Positions 1 to 9,209 of a stretch of 13,314 nt of DNA are shown one piece after another. Position numbers and translations under genes: made by a program. Below the pieces are notes generated by a model. It did no database searches. It saw nothing but the letters and a program-made list of their open reading frames with translations, and had not been told where the DNA came from. How positions within the stretch are numbered: position 1 is the stretch's first letter; every line of letters begins with the position of its first letter. Source of the DNA: Bacteroides sp. (GTDB taxonomy: Bacteria > Bacteroidota > Bacteroidia > Bacteroidales > SM23-62); the NCBI GenBank assembly GCA_030667765.1, contig DAOUVF010000033.1, positions 1 through 13,314 of the forward strand, read 5' to 3'.

Positions 1-2537
1 ATTTCCCCGGCAATAATCTGCCTGGATAATTCATTAATAACCCTCTTCTGCATTACACGTTTCAGTGGACGGGCACCGTATAAGGGATCATAAGCCAGCT
101 CAGCCAATCTGTCTGCAGCCTGTGGTGCCAGCTTTATATTAATCTGGTTTTCAGCCAGTTTATCCTTTATCTGCCTGAACTGCATATCCACAATTTGACG
201 AATCTCCTCCCTTGTCAGGCGATTGAACATGATGATCTCGTCAATCCTGTTCAGGAATTCCGGGCGAATGGTACGTTTCAGCAATTCCATGACCTGATCC
301 TCAATCTCCCGGTATAGTTCCGTAGTATCCTGCCCTTCCCTGTCAGGATCACCCTGCAGTTTATCATGAATGATGTGAGAACCGATATTGGAAGTCATGA
401 TAATGATGGTGTTTTTAAAATTGACAAGCCTGCCTTTACTGTCTGTTAACCTTCCGTCATCCAATACCTGCAATAGAATATTAAACACATCAGGGTGAGC
501 TTTTTCAATCTCATCAAGTAATATAACAGAGTATGGTTTCCTTCGAACTGCTTCGGTCAGCTGACCTCCCTCATCATATCCCACATATCCCGGAGGCGCC
601 CCGATCAACCTTGATACTGAATGCCGTTCCTGGTACTCTGACATATCGATCCTGGTCATGAGGTTCGCATCATCAAATAAGAACGCGGCCAAGGCCTTGG
701 CAAGTTCGGTCTTACCCACGCCGGTTGTCCCGATAAAGATAAATGATCCAACAGGCTTTTCTGCATCCTGCAAACCGGCCCGGCTTCTCCTGACTGCATC
801 AGCAACTGCCGTGATGGCCCTGTTCTGCCCAACTACCTGCCGGTGAAGTTCCCCTTCAAGATGCAGCAGCTTTTCTTTTTCGCTCAGCATCATTTTACTG
901 ACCGGGATCCCTGTCCACCTGGCCACTATTTCAGCGATGTCCCGGGCATCTACTTCTTCCTTTATCAGGGCAGCATCACCCTGCCGGTTCCGGAGTTCTT
1001 CCTTTCCTTTCTCGATGACCTGTTCCTTTTCCTGAAGCAGGCCATACCGGATCTCTGCCACCCTTCCGAAATTACTCTCCTGTTCTGCCTGCTCAGCTTC
1101 TGCCTTTAAATGTTCTATCTCTTCCTTTGTCTTCTGTATCTGGTTGATGGCTTTCTTTTCCATCTCCCAGCGGGCGAATAATTTGTTCCTGGCTTCACCC
1201 ATGTTTGCAATCTGCTCTCCGAGCATATCAAGTTTTTTGCTCTTTCCCTCTCTTTTGATGGCCTCCCGCTCAATCTCATATTGTTTGATCTTACGTTCTA
1301 TCTCATCGATCTCCTGGGGAACTGAATTCATCTCCAGCCGTAGTTTAGAAGCCGCTTCATCGATCAGGTCGATGGCCTTATCCGGCAGCCTGCGGTCCGT
1401 GATATAGCGATATGACAATTCCACAGCAGAAAGGATGGCCTCATCCATGATCCTGACCTTGTGGTGATTCTCATACCTCTCCTTCAATCCCCTTAATATG
1501 GATATGGAACTAACCTTATCAGGTTCATGAACCATCACCACCTGGAACCGTCGTTCAAGTGCCTTGTCTTTCTCAAAGTGTTTCTGGTATTCATCCAGGG
1601 TAGTTGCTCCGACGGCCCGTAGCTCTCCCTTGGCCAGTGCAGGTTTTAATATATTGGCCGCATCCATGGCTCCTTCGCTTTTACCCGCTCCCACCAAGGT
1701 GTGTATCTCATCAATGAACAAAATGATCTCGCCCTCTGAACCGACAACTTCCTTTACGACAGCCTTCAGCCTTTCCTCAAACTCGCCCTTGTATTTGGCA
1801 CCGGCTATCAGGGCACCCATATCGAGCGAGTAAACCTGCTTTGAAGCCAGGTTCTCAGGCACATCTCCCCTTACAATCCTTTGTGCAAGTCCCTCTGCTA
1901 TTGCTGTCTTGCCTACCCCGGGTTCACCCAGTAGAACCGGGTTATTCTTTCTCCTTCTTGCCAGGATCTGCAATATCCTCCTGATCTCCTCATCCCGGCC
2001 GATCACAGGATCAAGTTTACCCTGCATGGCCAGTTCATTCAGGTTTATTGCATACCGTCCCAGGGCATTGTAGCTTTCCTCTGAAGATGGACTATCAACA
2101 CTCGAACCTTTCCTTAGTTCTTCGATAGCCTTCTTTAACACCTGCTTATTGAGGCCCTGGTCCTTTAACATCCCTGAAATTTCACCAGGAGTCTCCAGGA
2201 TACCGAGCAATATATGTTCTACCGCCACGAATTGGTCACCCTCCTGTTTCGAGATCTGCATAGCTTTCTGAAGGACCCTGTTGGCATCCTGGGAAAGATA
2301 TGCCTCCCCCCCGCTCACCTTCGGGTAGTTCTCCAGTATGGCATTCAGGGTCCGTTCGACCGTCTCCCTGTTCATTGCGGTTTTCTGAAGCAGATATCCC
2401 ACGATATTACCTGCTGTGTTTAGCAGGCCCTTTAACATATGTCCGGGTTCTACAGCCTGGTGGCCTTGACCCTGTGCATAGTCGATAGCGGCCTGTATTG
2501 CTTCCTGTGATTTTATGGTTAAATTATCCTGTCTCAT
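1..2537 (-). CDS. clpB: ATP-dependent disaggregase ClpB (C-terminus cut by window edge)
   Basis: ClpB is a cytoplasmic hexameric AAA+ machine that pulls polypeptides out of aggregates together with DnaK/DnaJ/GrpE. The ATG at 2537 opens a frame of 845 complete codons running off the window, so perhaps 15-25 residues of a usual 860-870 residue protein are missing. The order is an N-terminal Clp repeat domain (about 1-150), NBD1 with Walker A GEPGVGKT (204-211) and Walker B ending D276-E277, a charged coiled-coil middle domain (about 400-520), then NBD2 with Walker A GTTGVGKT (603-610) and Walker B D675-E676. The last visible part, [11 protein letters not shown] and onward, is the typical C-terminal small domain. 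The long middle domain and the two intact ATPase sites separate it from ClpA and ClpC. It is divergent from the lipoprotein gene. I found no CIRCE-type inverted repeat or convincing heat-shock promoter in the 154-base gap. Confidence 0.97.
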   Translation of the reverse strand, partial: MRQDNLTIKSQEAIQAAIDYAQGQGHQAVEPGHMLKGLLNTAGNIVGYLLQKTAMNRETVERTLNAILENYPKVSGGEAYLSQDANRVLQKAMQISKQEGDQFVAVEHILLGILETPGEISGMLKDQGLNKQVLKKAIEELRKGSSVDSPSSEESYNALGRYAINLNELAMQGKLDPVIGRDEEIRRILQILARRRKNNPVLLGEPGVGKTAIAEGLAQRIVRGDVPENLASKQVYSLDMGALIAGAKYKGEFEERLKAVVKEVVGSEGEIILFIDEIHTLVGAGKSEGAMDAANILKPALAKGELRAVGATTLDEYQKHFEKDKALERRFQVVMVHEPDKVSSISILRGLKERYENHHKVRIMDEAILSAVELSYRYITDRRLPDKAIDLIDEAASKLRLEMNSVPQEIDEIERKIKQYEIEREAIKREGKSKKLDMLGEQIANMGEARNKLFARWEMEKKAINQIQKTKEEIEHLKAEAEQAEQESNFGRVAEIRYGLLQEKEQVIEKGKEELRNRQGDAALIKEEVDARDIAEIVARWTGIPVSKMMLSEKEKLLHLEGELHRQVVGQNRAITAVADAVRRSRAGLQDAEKPVGSFIFIGTTGVGKTELAKALAAFLFDDANLMTRIDMSEYQERHSVSRLIGAPPGYVGYDEGGQLTEAVRRKPYSVILLDEIEKAHPDVFNILLQVLDDGRLTDSKGRLVNFKNTIIIMTSNIGSHIIHDKLQGDPDREGQDTTELYREIEDQVMELLKRTIRPEFLNRIDEIIMFNRLTREEIRQIVDMQFRQIKDKLAENQINIKLAPQAADRLAELAYDPLYGARPLKRVMQKRVINELSRQIIAGE

Positions 2538-2691
2538 ATTTATATTTTAACCATAAGCCGGCAAACTTCCTGCCAATGGGATAAATTTATAAAACATGTC
2601 ATTTTGTCATTGCATCAAAAACACACCCTTTTTTTTGAGTTATTCAATCTCTTTTGCTTTTTTTGCAGTCGCAAACCAAAATGAATCCATT

Positions 2692-3336
2692 ATGATGACC
2701 AGAATTTTTAGCCTTATTATTTTGCTTGTCCTGGCAGTTTCCTGCGGACAACAAACTAATAAAACTACAGATCTCAGTGAATTGGAAGTATCTGAAGTTA
2801 GCGTAGAAGCACTCCTTGCAGATGCATCCCCTTTCGTTGAACAACCCGTATCCTTAAAGGGAACGGTTGTCCATGTTTGCCGTCATGGCGGACAGCGTTT
2901 ATTTATCGTTGGTGAGGATGGAGAAGATCGTTTTCGCATCACGGTGGGTGAAAACATTTCTGAATTTGATATTGAACTTGAGGGAAGCATGATTGAGGTT
3001 AACGGGATTGTCAGGGAATTGATCATCGATGAAACCTACCTGGCTGAATGGGAGGCTGAAGTAAGTGAAGGTTCAAAACACGATCGTGGAGAAGGTCATG
3101 AAGGCGGTGTAGGGCATGGAGATAACCATGGTGAAGCATCGGACCAGGATACAGACGCTGGAGATGGTAATGAAGATCATGGTGAAGAACCGGAAGGGGA
3201 TCAAGACACTGAAACACAAATAGCTTCACAGCTGAAAAAGATACAGGATGTAAGAGATGAAATTGCAGCCAGCGGTAAGAACCATCTCTCAGACTACTGG
3301 ATAGAAACCATCGAATTCACGGTTATCACAGAATAA
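2692..3336 (+). CDS. Putative OB-fold lipoprotein with His/acid-rich segment
   Basis: No specific family name can be given with certainty. The frame is open from an ATG at 2596, but I place the start at 2692, or the adjacent ATG at 2695. This gives a classic lipoprotein signal: a basic N-terminus, a hydrophobic stretch from I5 to V16, and LAVSC with the lipidated Cys at 18. Residues about 35-115 look like an OB-fold beta-barrel (the pattern VSLKGTVVHV...FIV...FRITV...IEVNGIV), similar to small bacterial OB-fold lipoproteins. A Cys-His cluster (H61, C63, H65) sits at the turn after the first strands. Residues 128-170 are almost all Gly/Asp/Glu/His, with His at 130, 136, 142, 146 and 163, suggesting divalent-metal binding. 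A short helical and strand tail closes the 214-residue protein. The PepSY-type gene follows 34 bases downstream in the same direction, which suggests one transcript and a shared envelope role, possibly metal or heme handling (inference). Confidence 0.8.
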   Translation: MMTRIFSLIILLVLAVSCGQQTNKTTDLSELEVSEVSVEALLADASPFVEQPVSLKGTVVHVCRHGGQRLFIVGEDGEDRFRITVGENISEFDIELEGSMIEVNGIVRELIIDETYLAEWEAEVSEGSKHDRGEGHEGGVGHGDNHGEASDQDTDAGDGNEDHGEEPEGDQDTETQIASQLKKIQDVRDEIAASGKNHLSDYWIETIEFTVITE

Positions 3337-3370
3337 GCCCTGTATATTCACAAATCATTATTTGTCTCCA

Positions 3371-3925
3371 ATGAAAATCCGGAAATGGCTCCGTATTATA
3401 CACCGGGATATGGGTTATATTTTCTTTGGCATGTCCCTGGTCTATGGTATTTCAGGGATTGCACTAAACCACCTGGATGACTGGAATCCGGATTACATCA
3501 TCAAGATCTCAGAAGCTACTCTGCCGGATGTTCCTGCTGCTGATGATATTTCAAAGAAAGTGGCAGGATCACTGGCCAGGCAAATTGACCAAAATTATCA
3601 ATACAGGAGCCATTTCTTTCCCGGACAAGGTGTATTAAAGATATTCATTAAGCAGGGATCAGTCACGATAAACCTGGATAGCGGCCGGGCCTATATCGAG
3701 GTGATAAAAAAACGACCTTTTTTCAGGGAAATGAACTTCCTGCACTACAATAAGCCAAAAAAACTATTTACATGGTTTTCAGATGCTTTTGCCCTGGCAC
3801 TGATCCTTATGGCAATTTCCGGCCTGTTTATGATCCGGGGGAAAAAGGGTATTACCGGGAGAGGAGCCTGGCTAACTGCATTAGGAATTCTCATTCCCGC
3901 CATATTCCTCATCCTGTACCTGTAA
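3371..3925 (+). CDS. PepSY-associated transmembrane helix protein
   Basis: This is an inner-membrane protein of 184 residues resembling the short PepSY-associated TM helix proteins. Family members include heme-binding ferric-siderophore reductases, but this short version has no assigned reaction. Visible are an amphipathic basic start (MKIRKWLRIIHRD), TM1 at about 15-33 ending in NHLDDWNP, a periplasmic PepSY-like alpha/beta region (about 45-120), TM2 at about 137-155, a basic loop, and TM3 at about 166-184. Conserved-looking histidines H11, H34 and H125 lie at membrane borders, as expected for metal or heme ligands (inference). I chose the ATG at 3371; a TTG three codons upstream at 3362 is possible but less likely. 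The gene is probably co-transcribed with the preceding lipoprotein. The protein ends almost directly after TM3, so there is no cytoplasmic reductase domain. Confidence 0.82.
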   Translation: MKIRKWLRIIHRDMGYIFFGMSLVYGISGIALNHLDDWNPDYIIKISEATLPDVPAADDISKKVAGSLARQIDQNYQYRSHFFPGQGVLKIFIKQGSVTINLDSGRAYIEVIKKRPFFREMNFLHYNKPKKLFTWFSDAFALALILMAISGLFMIRGKKGITGRGAWLTALGILIPAIFLILYL

Positions 3926-3926
3926 C

Positions 3927-3966
3927 TTTGCCCTGATTTTCACGTATTGGGGGTATACTAATTTTG
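3927..3966 (+). promoter_or_regulatory. Candidate Bacteroidota-type promoter for the ABC transporter gene
   Basis: TAATTTTG at 3959-3966 fits the Bacteroidota -7 consensus TAnnTTTG exactly. It would place the transcription start only about 10-15 bases before the ATG at 3983. The only upstream TTTG (3927-3930) is 28 bases away, longer than the usual 19-21. A weaker TTTT at 3937-3940 has 18-base spacing. The -7 box is therefore good and the -33 box is uncertain. Confidence 0.4.
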
Positions 3967-3982
3967 TATTACTTCCGCACGC

Positions 3983-6900
3983 ATGAGTGAACAGATACTG
4001 AAGGCCCTGATGCAGCTTTTTGCCATTATTGCCAGGCCTGATAGTAGCAGGAGTGACAGGAGGAATGTTGTTGAAGCTTACCTGGAAAAACAGCTGAACC
4101 ATGAGATACTTCAGGAATACCTGAAGGTCTTTGATGAATACTATGAGCTTCACCAGGAAAAGCAGAAGGAATCCGAAAAAAGGGCTAAGGGGATCTCTGC
4201 CAGTTCTGTCAGGGTACTCAAGATCGCAACCGCGATCAATGAAGAACTAGCCCAGCCACAGAAGATCATTGTGCTGATCCGCTTGCTCGAATTTGTAAGA
4301 TCTGACATTGGCGAAATCACAGAGCAGGAGATGGAATTCATCAACACTGTGTCAGAAACCTTTAATGTGCTGGAAGAGGAATATGAACAGATGAGGGATT
4401 TTGTACTGTTTTCCCCTGAAGATGTCCCGGATACTGAAGACATCATGATGATTGACAGCAACCGGGAATTTAATCTGAAAAAATCCAAACATATTTATAT
4501 TGATTCTATCAGGGGACAATTAAGGGTGTTGCATGTGCCCACTGCCAGGCTTTACTTTATCAGGTATACCGGCAAAAGTGAAATGTACATGAACAGCCAG
4601 TTGATCCAGGAGGACAAGGTATACGTTCTGAATAACGGTTCTTCGATCAAGAACCAGCAGATAAAGCCCATTTACTATAGCGATATCGTCAGCCGTTTCC
4701 AGCTTGACAAGATCAAGGACCGGATCACCTTTGAAGTCAGTGATGTTGAATACCATTTCAAAAGCGGCGATACGGGCTTACAGAAGCTCAGTTTCAAAGA
4801 GGAATCCGGACGGCTGATTGGCATCATGGGTTCCAGCGGTGCAGGAAAGTCCACCCTCCTGAATGTCCTGAACGGATCGGTCCCACCCTCCGCAGGCAAA
4901 GTACTTATCAACGGGGTGGACATTTTTACGGAAAAAGAACAGATCGAAGGGATCATCGGGCATGTATCCCAGGACGACCTTCTTATTGAAGAGCTGACTG
5001 TTTATCAAAACCTGTATTATAATGCCAAGCTGTGTTTTGACAATTATACAGAGGAACAGATTGTAGATTCAGTAAACCAGGCCCTTGAAAATCTTGGATT
5101 ATTTGAGATCCGTGATATCCAGGTGGGGAGTCCCCTGAATAAAAAAATCAGCGGTGGCCAACGGAAAAGGCTGAATATAGCGCTTGAGCTGATCAGGGAA
5201 CCAGCCATCCTGTTCCTGGACGAGCCTACATCAGGCTTGTCATCCAGGGATTCAGAGAACATCATGGACCTGCTGAAAGAACTATCCCTGAAAGGAAAAC
5301 TCGTATTTGTTGTCATCCATCAGCCTTCCTCCGACATCTTCAAGATGTTTGACAATATGATCATCCTGGATACTGGTGGTTGGATGATCTTCGATGGTGA
5401 TCCCATAGAGTCTATTGTATATTTCAAGCAAAAGATCCATCATGCCAACTGTAATGAAAATGAATGCCAGGTTTGCGGTAATGTGAATCCCGAACAGATC
5501 TTTAACATTGTAGAATCCAATGTACTCGATGAATATGGAAAGGCCACCAAGACAAGGAAAATATCTCCAAAAGAGTGGCATACCCATTTTTTAGACAAAG
5601 AAAAGGAGAATGGCAAATTCCTGGAGCAGCATTCCGCCTTACCGGAAATCTTGTTTAAGATCCCTAACAAACTAAAACAATTCCTGATCTTTGTCAGACG
5701 TGATGTGCTGTCCAAGCTGTCCAACACCCAATATGTGGTGATCAATTTCCTGGAAGCACCCCTGTTGGCTTTCCTGCTGGCATATATCATAAAGTATTTC
5801 AATGTTAATATCACCAATGTTCACGGTTACAACCTTGAAGGAAACTCCAACCTCCCAGTTTATATCTTTATGTCGGTGATCGTTGCCATTTTCATGGGAC
5901 TCACAGGCAGTGCCGAGGAGATTATAAAAGACCGGAAAATTAAAAAGAGAGAAGCATTCCTGAACCTGAGCCGGTCAGGATACCTGCTTTCGAAGGTGGC
6001 AGTCCTGATGACCCTCTCAGCCATCCAGGCCATGTTATTCGTTGTGATCGGGAACAGCATCATGGAGATCAAAGGCATGTACTGGCAATACTGGCTGGTC
6101 CTTTTCAGTGCCTGGGTCTCATCCAACCTGATGGGGCTGGTCATATCCGACAGTTTCAAGACCGTGGTAACCATATACATCCTGATCCCTTTCCTGGTCA
6201 TACCACAGATTATCCTGAGCGGGGTCATCGTGAAGTTTGAGAAACTCAATCCGAAATTATCCTCTCCCACCAGCATCCCCTTGTACGGTGAAGTAATTAC
6301 GGCCCGTTGGGCATACGAAGCCCTTGCAACATACCAGTTCATAAACAATGAATACCAGTCTCAATATTATTTGTATGACAAGGTAATGAGCGAGGCAAGT
6401 TACCGTAAGGATTATTGGACGGTGGACCTGCTGAACAAAGTGGAAAGCATTGGACGGAACCTTCATGATCCTGCCAGGGCTGAAGACATCAAATCTCACT
6501 TAAAACTTCTCAGGAGCGAGATCGAGGATGAAATGAAAGAAAATACCATCATCACTTTCAAACAGCTTTCAGAACTCACGCCGGAGAGGATAAACAAAGA
6601 TATACTGGATTCCCTGCGTAAATACCTGAATGAAATCAAGGCATACAATATCAAACTCTATAACAAGGCCAATGACGAGAATGATAAACGAACCAGGGAA
6701 CTCCAGAGAAGCGATGAAAAAAAGGAGGCCTTTAATAAAATTAAACGGGAGCAGAACAACGAATCACTGGAAGATTTTGTGAAAAACTCGAATGTCAGGG
6801 ACCGGATCATCCAGTATAAAAATCGCCTCTACCAGAAAATCGACCCCATCTATATGGATCCGGAACATAAACTGATCAAGGCACACTTCTACGCACCAAG

Positions 6901-7060
6901 GAAGCAGGTTTTTGGAAACTTTTTCAGCACCTTCGGTGTCAACATCGCAGTAATTTGGTTTATGACGCTGATCTTCTATTTGATTCTCTACTACAGATTA
7001 CTAAAGAAATTCCTGGACTTCTTCGGACAATTTAGCCAGCGTATAAGGCGGGAAGGTTAA
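3983..7060 (+). CDS. ABCG-type ABC transporter, fused ATPase and permease with N-terminal helical and FHA-like domains
   Basis: This is a 1025-residue inner-membrane ABC protein of the ABCG (White-like) arrangement, ATPase before permease; such half-transporters normally dimerise. The substrate is unknown. Residues about 1-150 form a helical, TerB-like region, and about 155-245 a beta-rich, FHA-like region. The ATPase has Walker A GSSGAGKST (283-291), signature SGGQ (390-393), Walker B ILFLDE (409-414) and switch His446, so it should be active. After it comes a Cys cluster (C490, C495, C498, preceded by H486-H487) in the stretch ECQVCGNVNPEQIF, perhaps a metal site. TM segments lie near 584-606, 624-645, 666-690, 700-722 and 727-750. 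A charged soluble insertion of about 220 residues, with coiled-coil-like parts (about 860-950), precedes the last TM (about 983-1005). It begins 57 bases after the PepSY-type gene and appears to have its own promoter. Confidence 0.9.
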   Translation: MSEQILKALMQLFAIIARPDSSRSDRRNVVEAYLEKQLNHEILQEYLKVFDEYYELHQEKQKESEKRAKGISASSVRVLKIATAINEELAQPQKIIVLIRLLEFVRSDIGEITEQEMEFINTVSETFNVLEEEYEQMRDFVLFSPEDVPDTEDIMMIDSNREFNLKKSKHIYIDSIRGQLRVLHVPTARLYFIRYTGKSEMYMNSQLIQEDKVYVLNNGSSIKNQQIKPIYYSDIVSRFQLDKIKDRITFEVSDVEYHFKSGDTGLQKLSFKEESGRLIGIMGSSGAGKSTLLNVLNGSVPPSAGKVLINGVDIFTEKEQIEGIIGHVSQDDLLIEELTVYQNLYYNAKLCFDNYTEEQIVDSVNQALENLGLFEIRDIQVGSPLNKKISGGQRKRLNIALELIREPAILFLDEPTSGLSSRDSENIMDLLKELSLKGKLVFVVIHQPSSDIFKMFDNMIILDTGGWMIFDGDPIESIVYFKQKIHHANCNENECQVCGNVNPEQIFNIVESNVLDEYGKATKTRKISPKEWHTHFLDKEKENGKFLEQHSALPEILFKIPNKLKQFLIFVRRDVLSKLSNTQYVVINFLEAPLLAFLLAYIIKYFNVNITNVHGYNLEGNSNLPVYIFMSVIVAIFMGLTGSAEEIIKDRKIKKREAFLNLSRSGYLLSKVAVLMTLSAIQAMLFVVIGNSIMEIKGMYWQYWLVLFSAWVSSNLMGLVISDSFKTVVTIYILIPFLVIPQIILSGVIVKFEKLNPKLSSPTSIPLYGEVITARWAYEALATYQFINNEYQSQYYLYDKVMSEASYRKDYWTVDLLNKVESIGRNLHDPARAEDIKSHLKLLRSEIEDEMKENTIITFKQLSELTPERINKDILDSLRKYLNEIKAYNIKLYNKANDENDKRTRELQRSDEKKEAFNKIKREQNNESLEDFVKNSNVRDRIIQYKNRLYQKIDPIYMDPEHKLIKAHFYAPRKQVFGNFFSTFGVNIAVIWFMTLIFYLILYYRLLKKFLDFFGQFSQRIRREG

Positions 7061-7107
7061 TTATCGATTTCTTTTTATATATTGAGATCTCCTGCTAATT
7101 TCAAATA

Positions 7108-9168
7108 ATGAAGCGAAGAAATTTTATCAGAACGACAGCTGTCGGTTCATCAATAGTGGCGACCAGTGGATTATTGTCATTAATACAAGTTGCACAAATA
7201 AACAATGAGTATGGAGACTTAATCAACCCGATTATTCCGCTCAAGTTCTTTCCCAATCTTGAAAAAGAGATGTTATCTTATATTGTTGAACTAAACAAAC
7301 TTTATGGATTTCGCCGGTTCGTAATTACTGGTCCCAGTAAGGAACACCGATACACAGGGTTTCCAGAAAAACAAGTCTTTATTGAATTGGGAGAACAGAT
7401 ACTGCAGATAAAAAAACAGCTGGCAGAGTATGATATTGAGATTGGCTGGTGGTGTACAACAACCATAAGAATAGGGAAAGGGGAATTTCAAAGTATTGTC
7501 AGGATTGACGGAAGTCAGGCCCAGGAGGCTTGCTGTCCTTTAGATCACGACTACAGGGAAACATTCAGTGATTATGTTGCAGCAGTAGTGAAAATTGCCC
7601 GACCATTCTGGATTAATTTCGAAGATGATTTCCATATGAATAATGGCTGTTACTGTCCACGTCATCTTGAAGAATTCGCACAAAGGGAAAAACAGTATTA
7701 TTCGAGAGAGGAATTACAGACTATTTTTCCTGCAAAAACATCGGAGAGTTATCGATTGCGTCATACATGGGGTGAATTGAGCAAAGACTCTTTAGCCTTA
7801 CTGGCAGCTTCCGTCAGAGAAAAAGTTGATCAACTGGCACCTGAGACCCGTCTATGCCTTTGCCAGAGCGAGGCAAATGATCGTGACGGAGATTTTACGG
7901 AAGCTGTTACCCTGGCTTTTGCAGGCAGAACTCGTCCTGTTGTCCGGTTATATGGTTCAACCTATTTTTCCGATAATCCATTAGAAATCCCTCATGCAGT
8001 TTTTAATCTCCTGTACCACCGACAACATCTGCCTGCCAATTTCGAACTGTTGCATGAATCTGATTCTTTCCCTCATACACGTTTCTTTATGTCAGGTTCT
8101 AAATTAAAAAGCTTGATTACATCTGCATATGCATACGGATTGGATGAATCTTTACTATATGTTAATCAATATCTTGAAAATCCATTAGAAGAAGAAGGTT
8201 ATAGTAAAATGTTTCTGAAAGAATCAAAACGTTTTGCTGCTCTAAAATCAGCAGTAAAAGAGTGTAGCACAGATGGGTGTGAGATTTTTAGAAAGCCTGG
8301 CACTTCTTCGAATTGGGTACATATTACAGGACGTTTGGGGATTCCTCACACCTCAGCTGACGGTAAAGTGAAACTTGTTTCAGGAAGCATTGTTGAGCAC
8401 ATGAACAGGGAAGAAATAAAAACGCTTCTGCAAGGGAATGTTTTTCTTGATGGTCATGCTGCATATCTATTATCAAATAAAGGATTCAGTAAGCTGATAG
8501 GAGCAGAAATCTCATACAGAAAGGAGACTGTTATTCCACCTTTCTATGAAAGTATTCGTAACCCGGAAAGCTATTCCAATATTAACAACCGATTGATGTA
8601 CAATTATGTTTGGGCATTTTCCCGAAACAAAAAAGATGCTTTCTATCAAATAAAACCGTTAAGGGGTGTTGAAATATTAACAGACTTCGTTGATTCGAAA
8701 GACCATACTTTCTTTCCTGGTATGATTCGCTTTGAAAATGAACTTGGTGGACGTATTGCAGTCATGTCTTTCAACCTCAATGAAACTTATATCTATTCCC
8801 GCTCCATATCAATATTTAATTATGCAAAAAAGGAATTAATGCGCCAGACAATTGAATGGCTGCAAAATGAACCACTTCCAGTGTTTGTTAAACAAACACC
8901 CAATGCTTTTTGCATTTTCAATCGTTCAAAATCAAATGATTATGCAGTTGTGGTTATTACTGGATTAAGTTCCGATTCATTTGATTCAATTTCTTTGGAT
9001 ATTGCGCCGGAGTGGATCAATTCAAGGTTTGATCTTCTGAATAGTGATGGTGTATGGGGTACAGTAAAGGCAAAAACTCAAAACCGTACAATTAAGATCA
9101 ACACCAAACTTACTTTAATGAACCCGGTTATTGTTAAGTTTATTAAAAAAAACCATCCCGGCGAATAA
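7108..9168 (+). CDS. Exported glycoside-hydrolase-like protein (GH42-like architecture)
   Basis: This 686-residue protein starts with a Tat-like signal (RRNFIRTT, residues 3-10, then a hydrophobic stretch to about 27), so it is probably exported folded to the periplasm. Residues about 40-370 look like a TIM barrel of the clan GH-A type: WINFEDDFHMN (168-178) would end strand 4, and ELLHESDSFPHTRF (313-326) would end strand 7. Candidate acid/base and nucleophile residues are E172 or D173-D174 and E317 (inference). The motif GCYCPRHLEEF (180-190) recurs in uncharacterised barrel proteins of this kind. Residues about 375-490 resemble the glutamine-amidotransferase-like trimerisation domain of beta-galactosidases, with LLQGNVFLDGHAAYLL. 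A beta-rich C-terminal region follows. The substrate cannot be read from sequence. No SusC/SusD or other carbohydrate genes flank it. The gene is plainly AT-richer than its neighbours and uses more TTA/TTG leucine codons, hinting at a separate origin. Confidence 0.75.
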   Translation: MKRRNFIRTTAVGSSIVATSGLLSLIQVAQINNEYGDLINPIIPLKFFPNLEKEMLSYIVELNKLYGFRRFVITGPSKEHRYTGFPEKQVFIELGEQILQIKKQLAEYDIEIGWWCTTTIRIGKGEFQSIVRIDGSQAQEACCPLDHDYRETFSDYVAAVVKIARPFWINFEDDFHMNNGCYCPRHLEEFAQREKQYYSREELQTIFPAKTSESYRLRHTWGELSKDSLALLAASVREKVDQLAPETRLCLCQSEANDRDGDFTEAVTLAFAGRTRPVVRLYGSTYFSDNPLEIPHAVFNLLYHRQHLPANFELLHESDSFPHTRFFMSGSKLKSLITSAYAYGLDESLLYVNQYLENPLEEEGYSKMFLKESKRFAALKSAVKECSTDGCEIFRKPGTSSNWVHITGRLGIPHTSADGKVKLVSGSIVEHMNREEIKTLLQGNVFLDGHAAYLLSNKGFSKLIGAEISYRKETVIPPFYESIRNPESYSNINNRLMYNYVWAFSRNKKDAFYQIKPLRGVEILTDFVDSKDHTFFPGMIRFENELGGRIAVMSFNLNETYIYSRSISIFNYAKKELMRQTIEWLQNEPLPVFVKQTPNAFCIFNRSKSNDYAVVVITGLSSDSFDSISLDIAPEWINSRFDLLNSDGVWGTVKAKTQNRTIKINTKLTLMNPVIVKFIKKNHPGE

Positions 9169-9179
9169 GCTGAGATGGT
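9145..9179 (-). terminator. Rho-independent terminator of the siaB-siaC unit
   Basis: Read on the minus strand, ACCATC (9179-9174) pairs with GATGGT (9157-9152). An inner CAG/CGG helix with one G-U pair continues it after a mismatch, and a run of eight T follows directly (9152-9145). The plus-strand side has no T-run, so it terminates minus-strand transcription only. Its distal half lies inside the last codons and stop of the convergent glycosidase-like gene, which therefore has no obvious terminator of its own. Confidence 0.7.
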
Positions 9180-9209
9180 CTCGATATCTTTGGGGTGGTA
9201 TTGGTCGAT

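Noticed and set aside
658..1833. Plus-strand open frames inside clpB
   Set aside because: They are antisense to highly conserved ClpB coding sequence, including both ATPase domains, and encode Ser/Leu-rich products with no recognisable domain.
2582..2616. TAAATTTA as a promoter box for clpB
   Set aside because: It differs from TAnnTTTG at the last base, and the nearest TTTG on the minus strand is 26 bases away, too far for a confident call.
2596..2691. Longer start for the lipoprotein gene at 2596
   Set aside because: It would put 32 extra residues before a complete lipoprotein signal and bury the lipobox; the ATG at 2692 gives a normal signal.
3023..3229. Minus-strand frame rich in His and Leu
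   Set aside because: It is the complement of the repetitive Gly/Asp/Glu/His codons of the lipoprotein; no independent signs of a gene.
4150..6499. Several minus-strand frames inside the ABC transporter gene
   Set aside because: The plus-strand frame carries all ABC motifs and membrane segments over its full length; the opposite frames are shadows.
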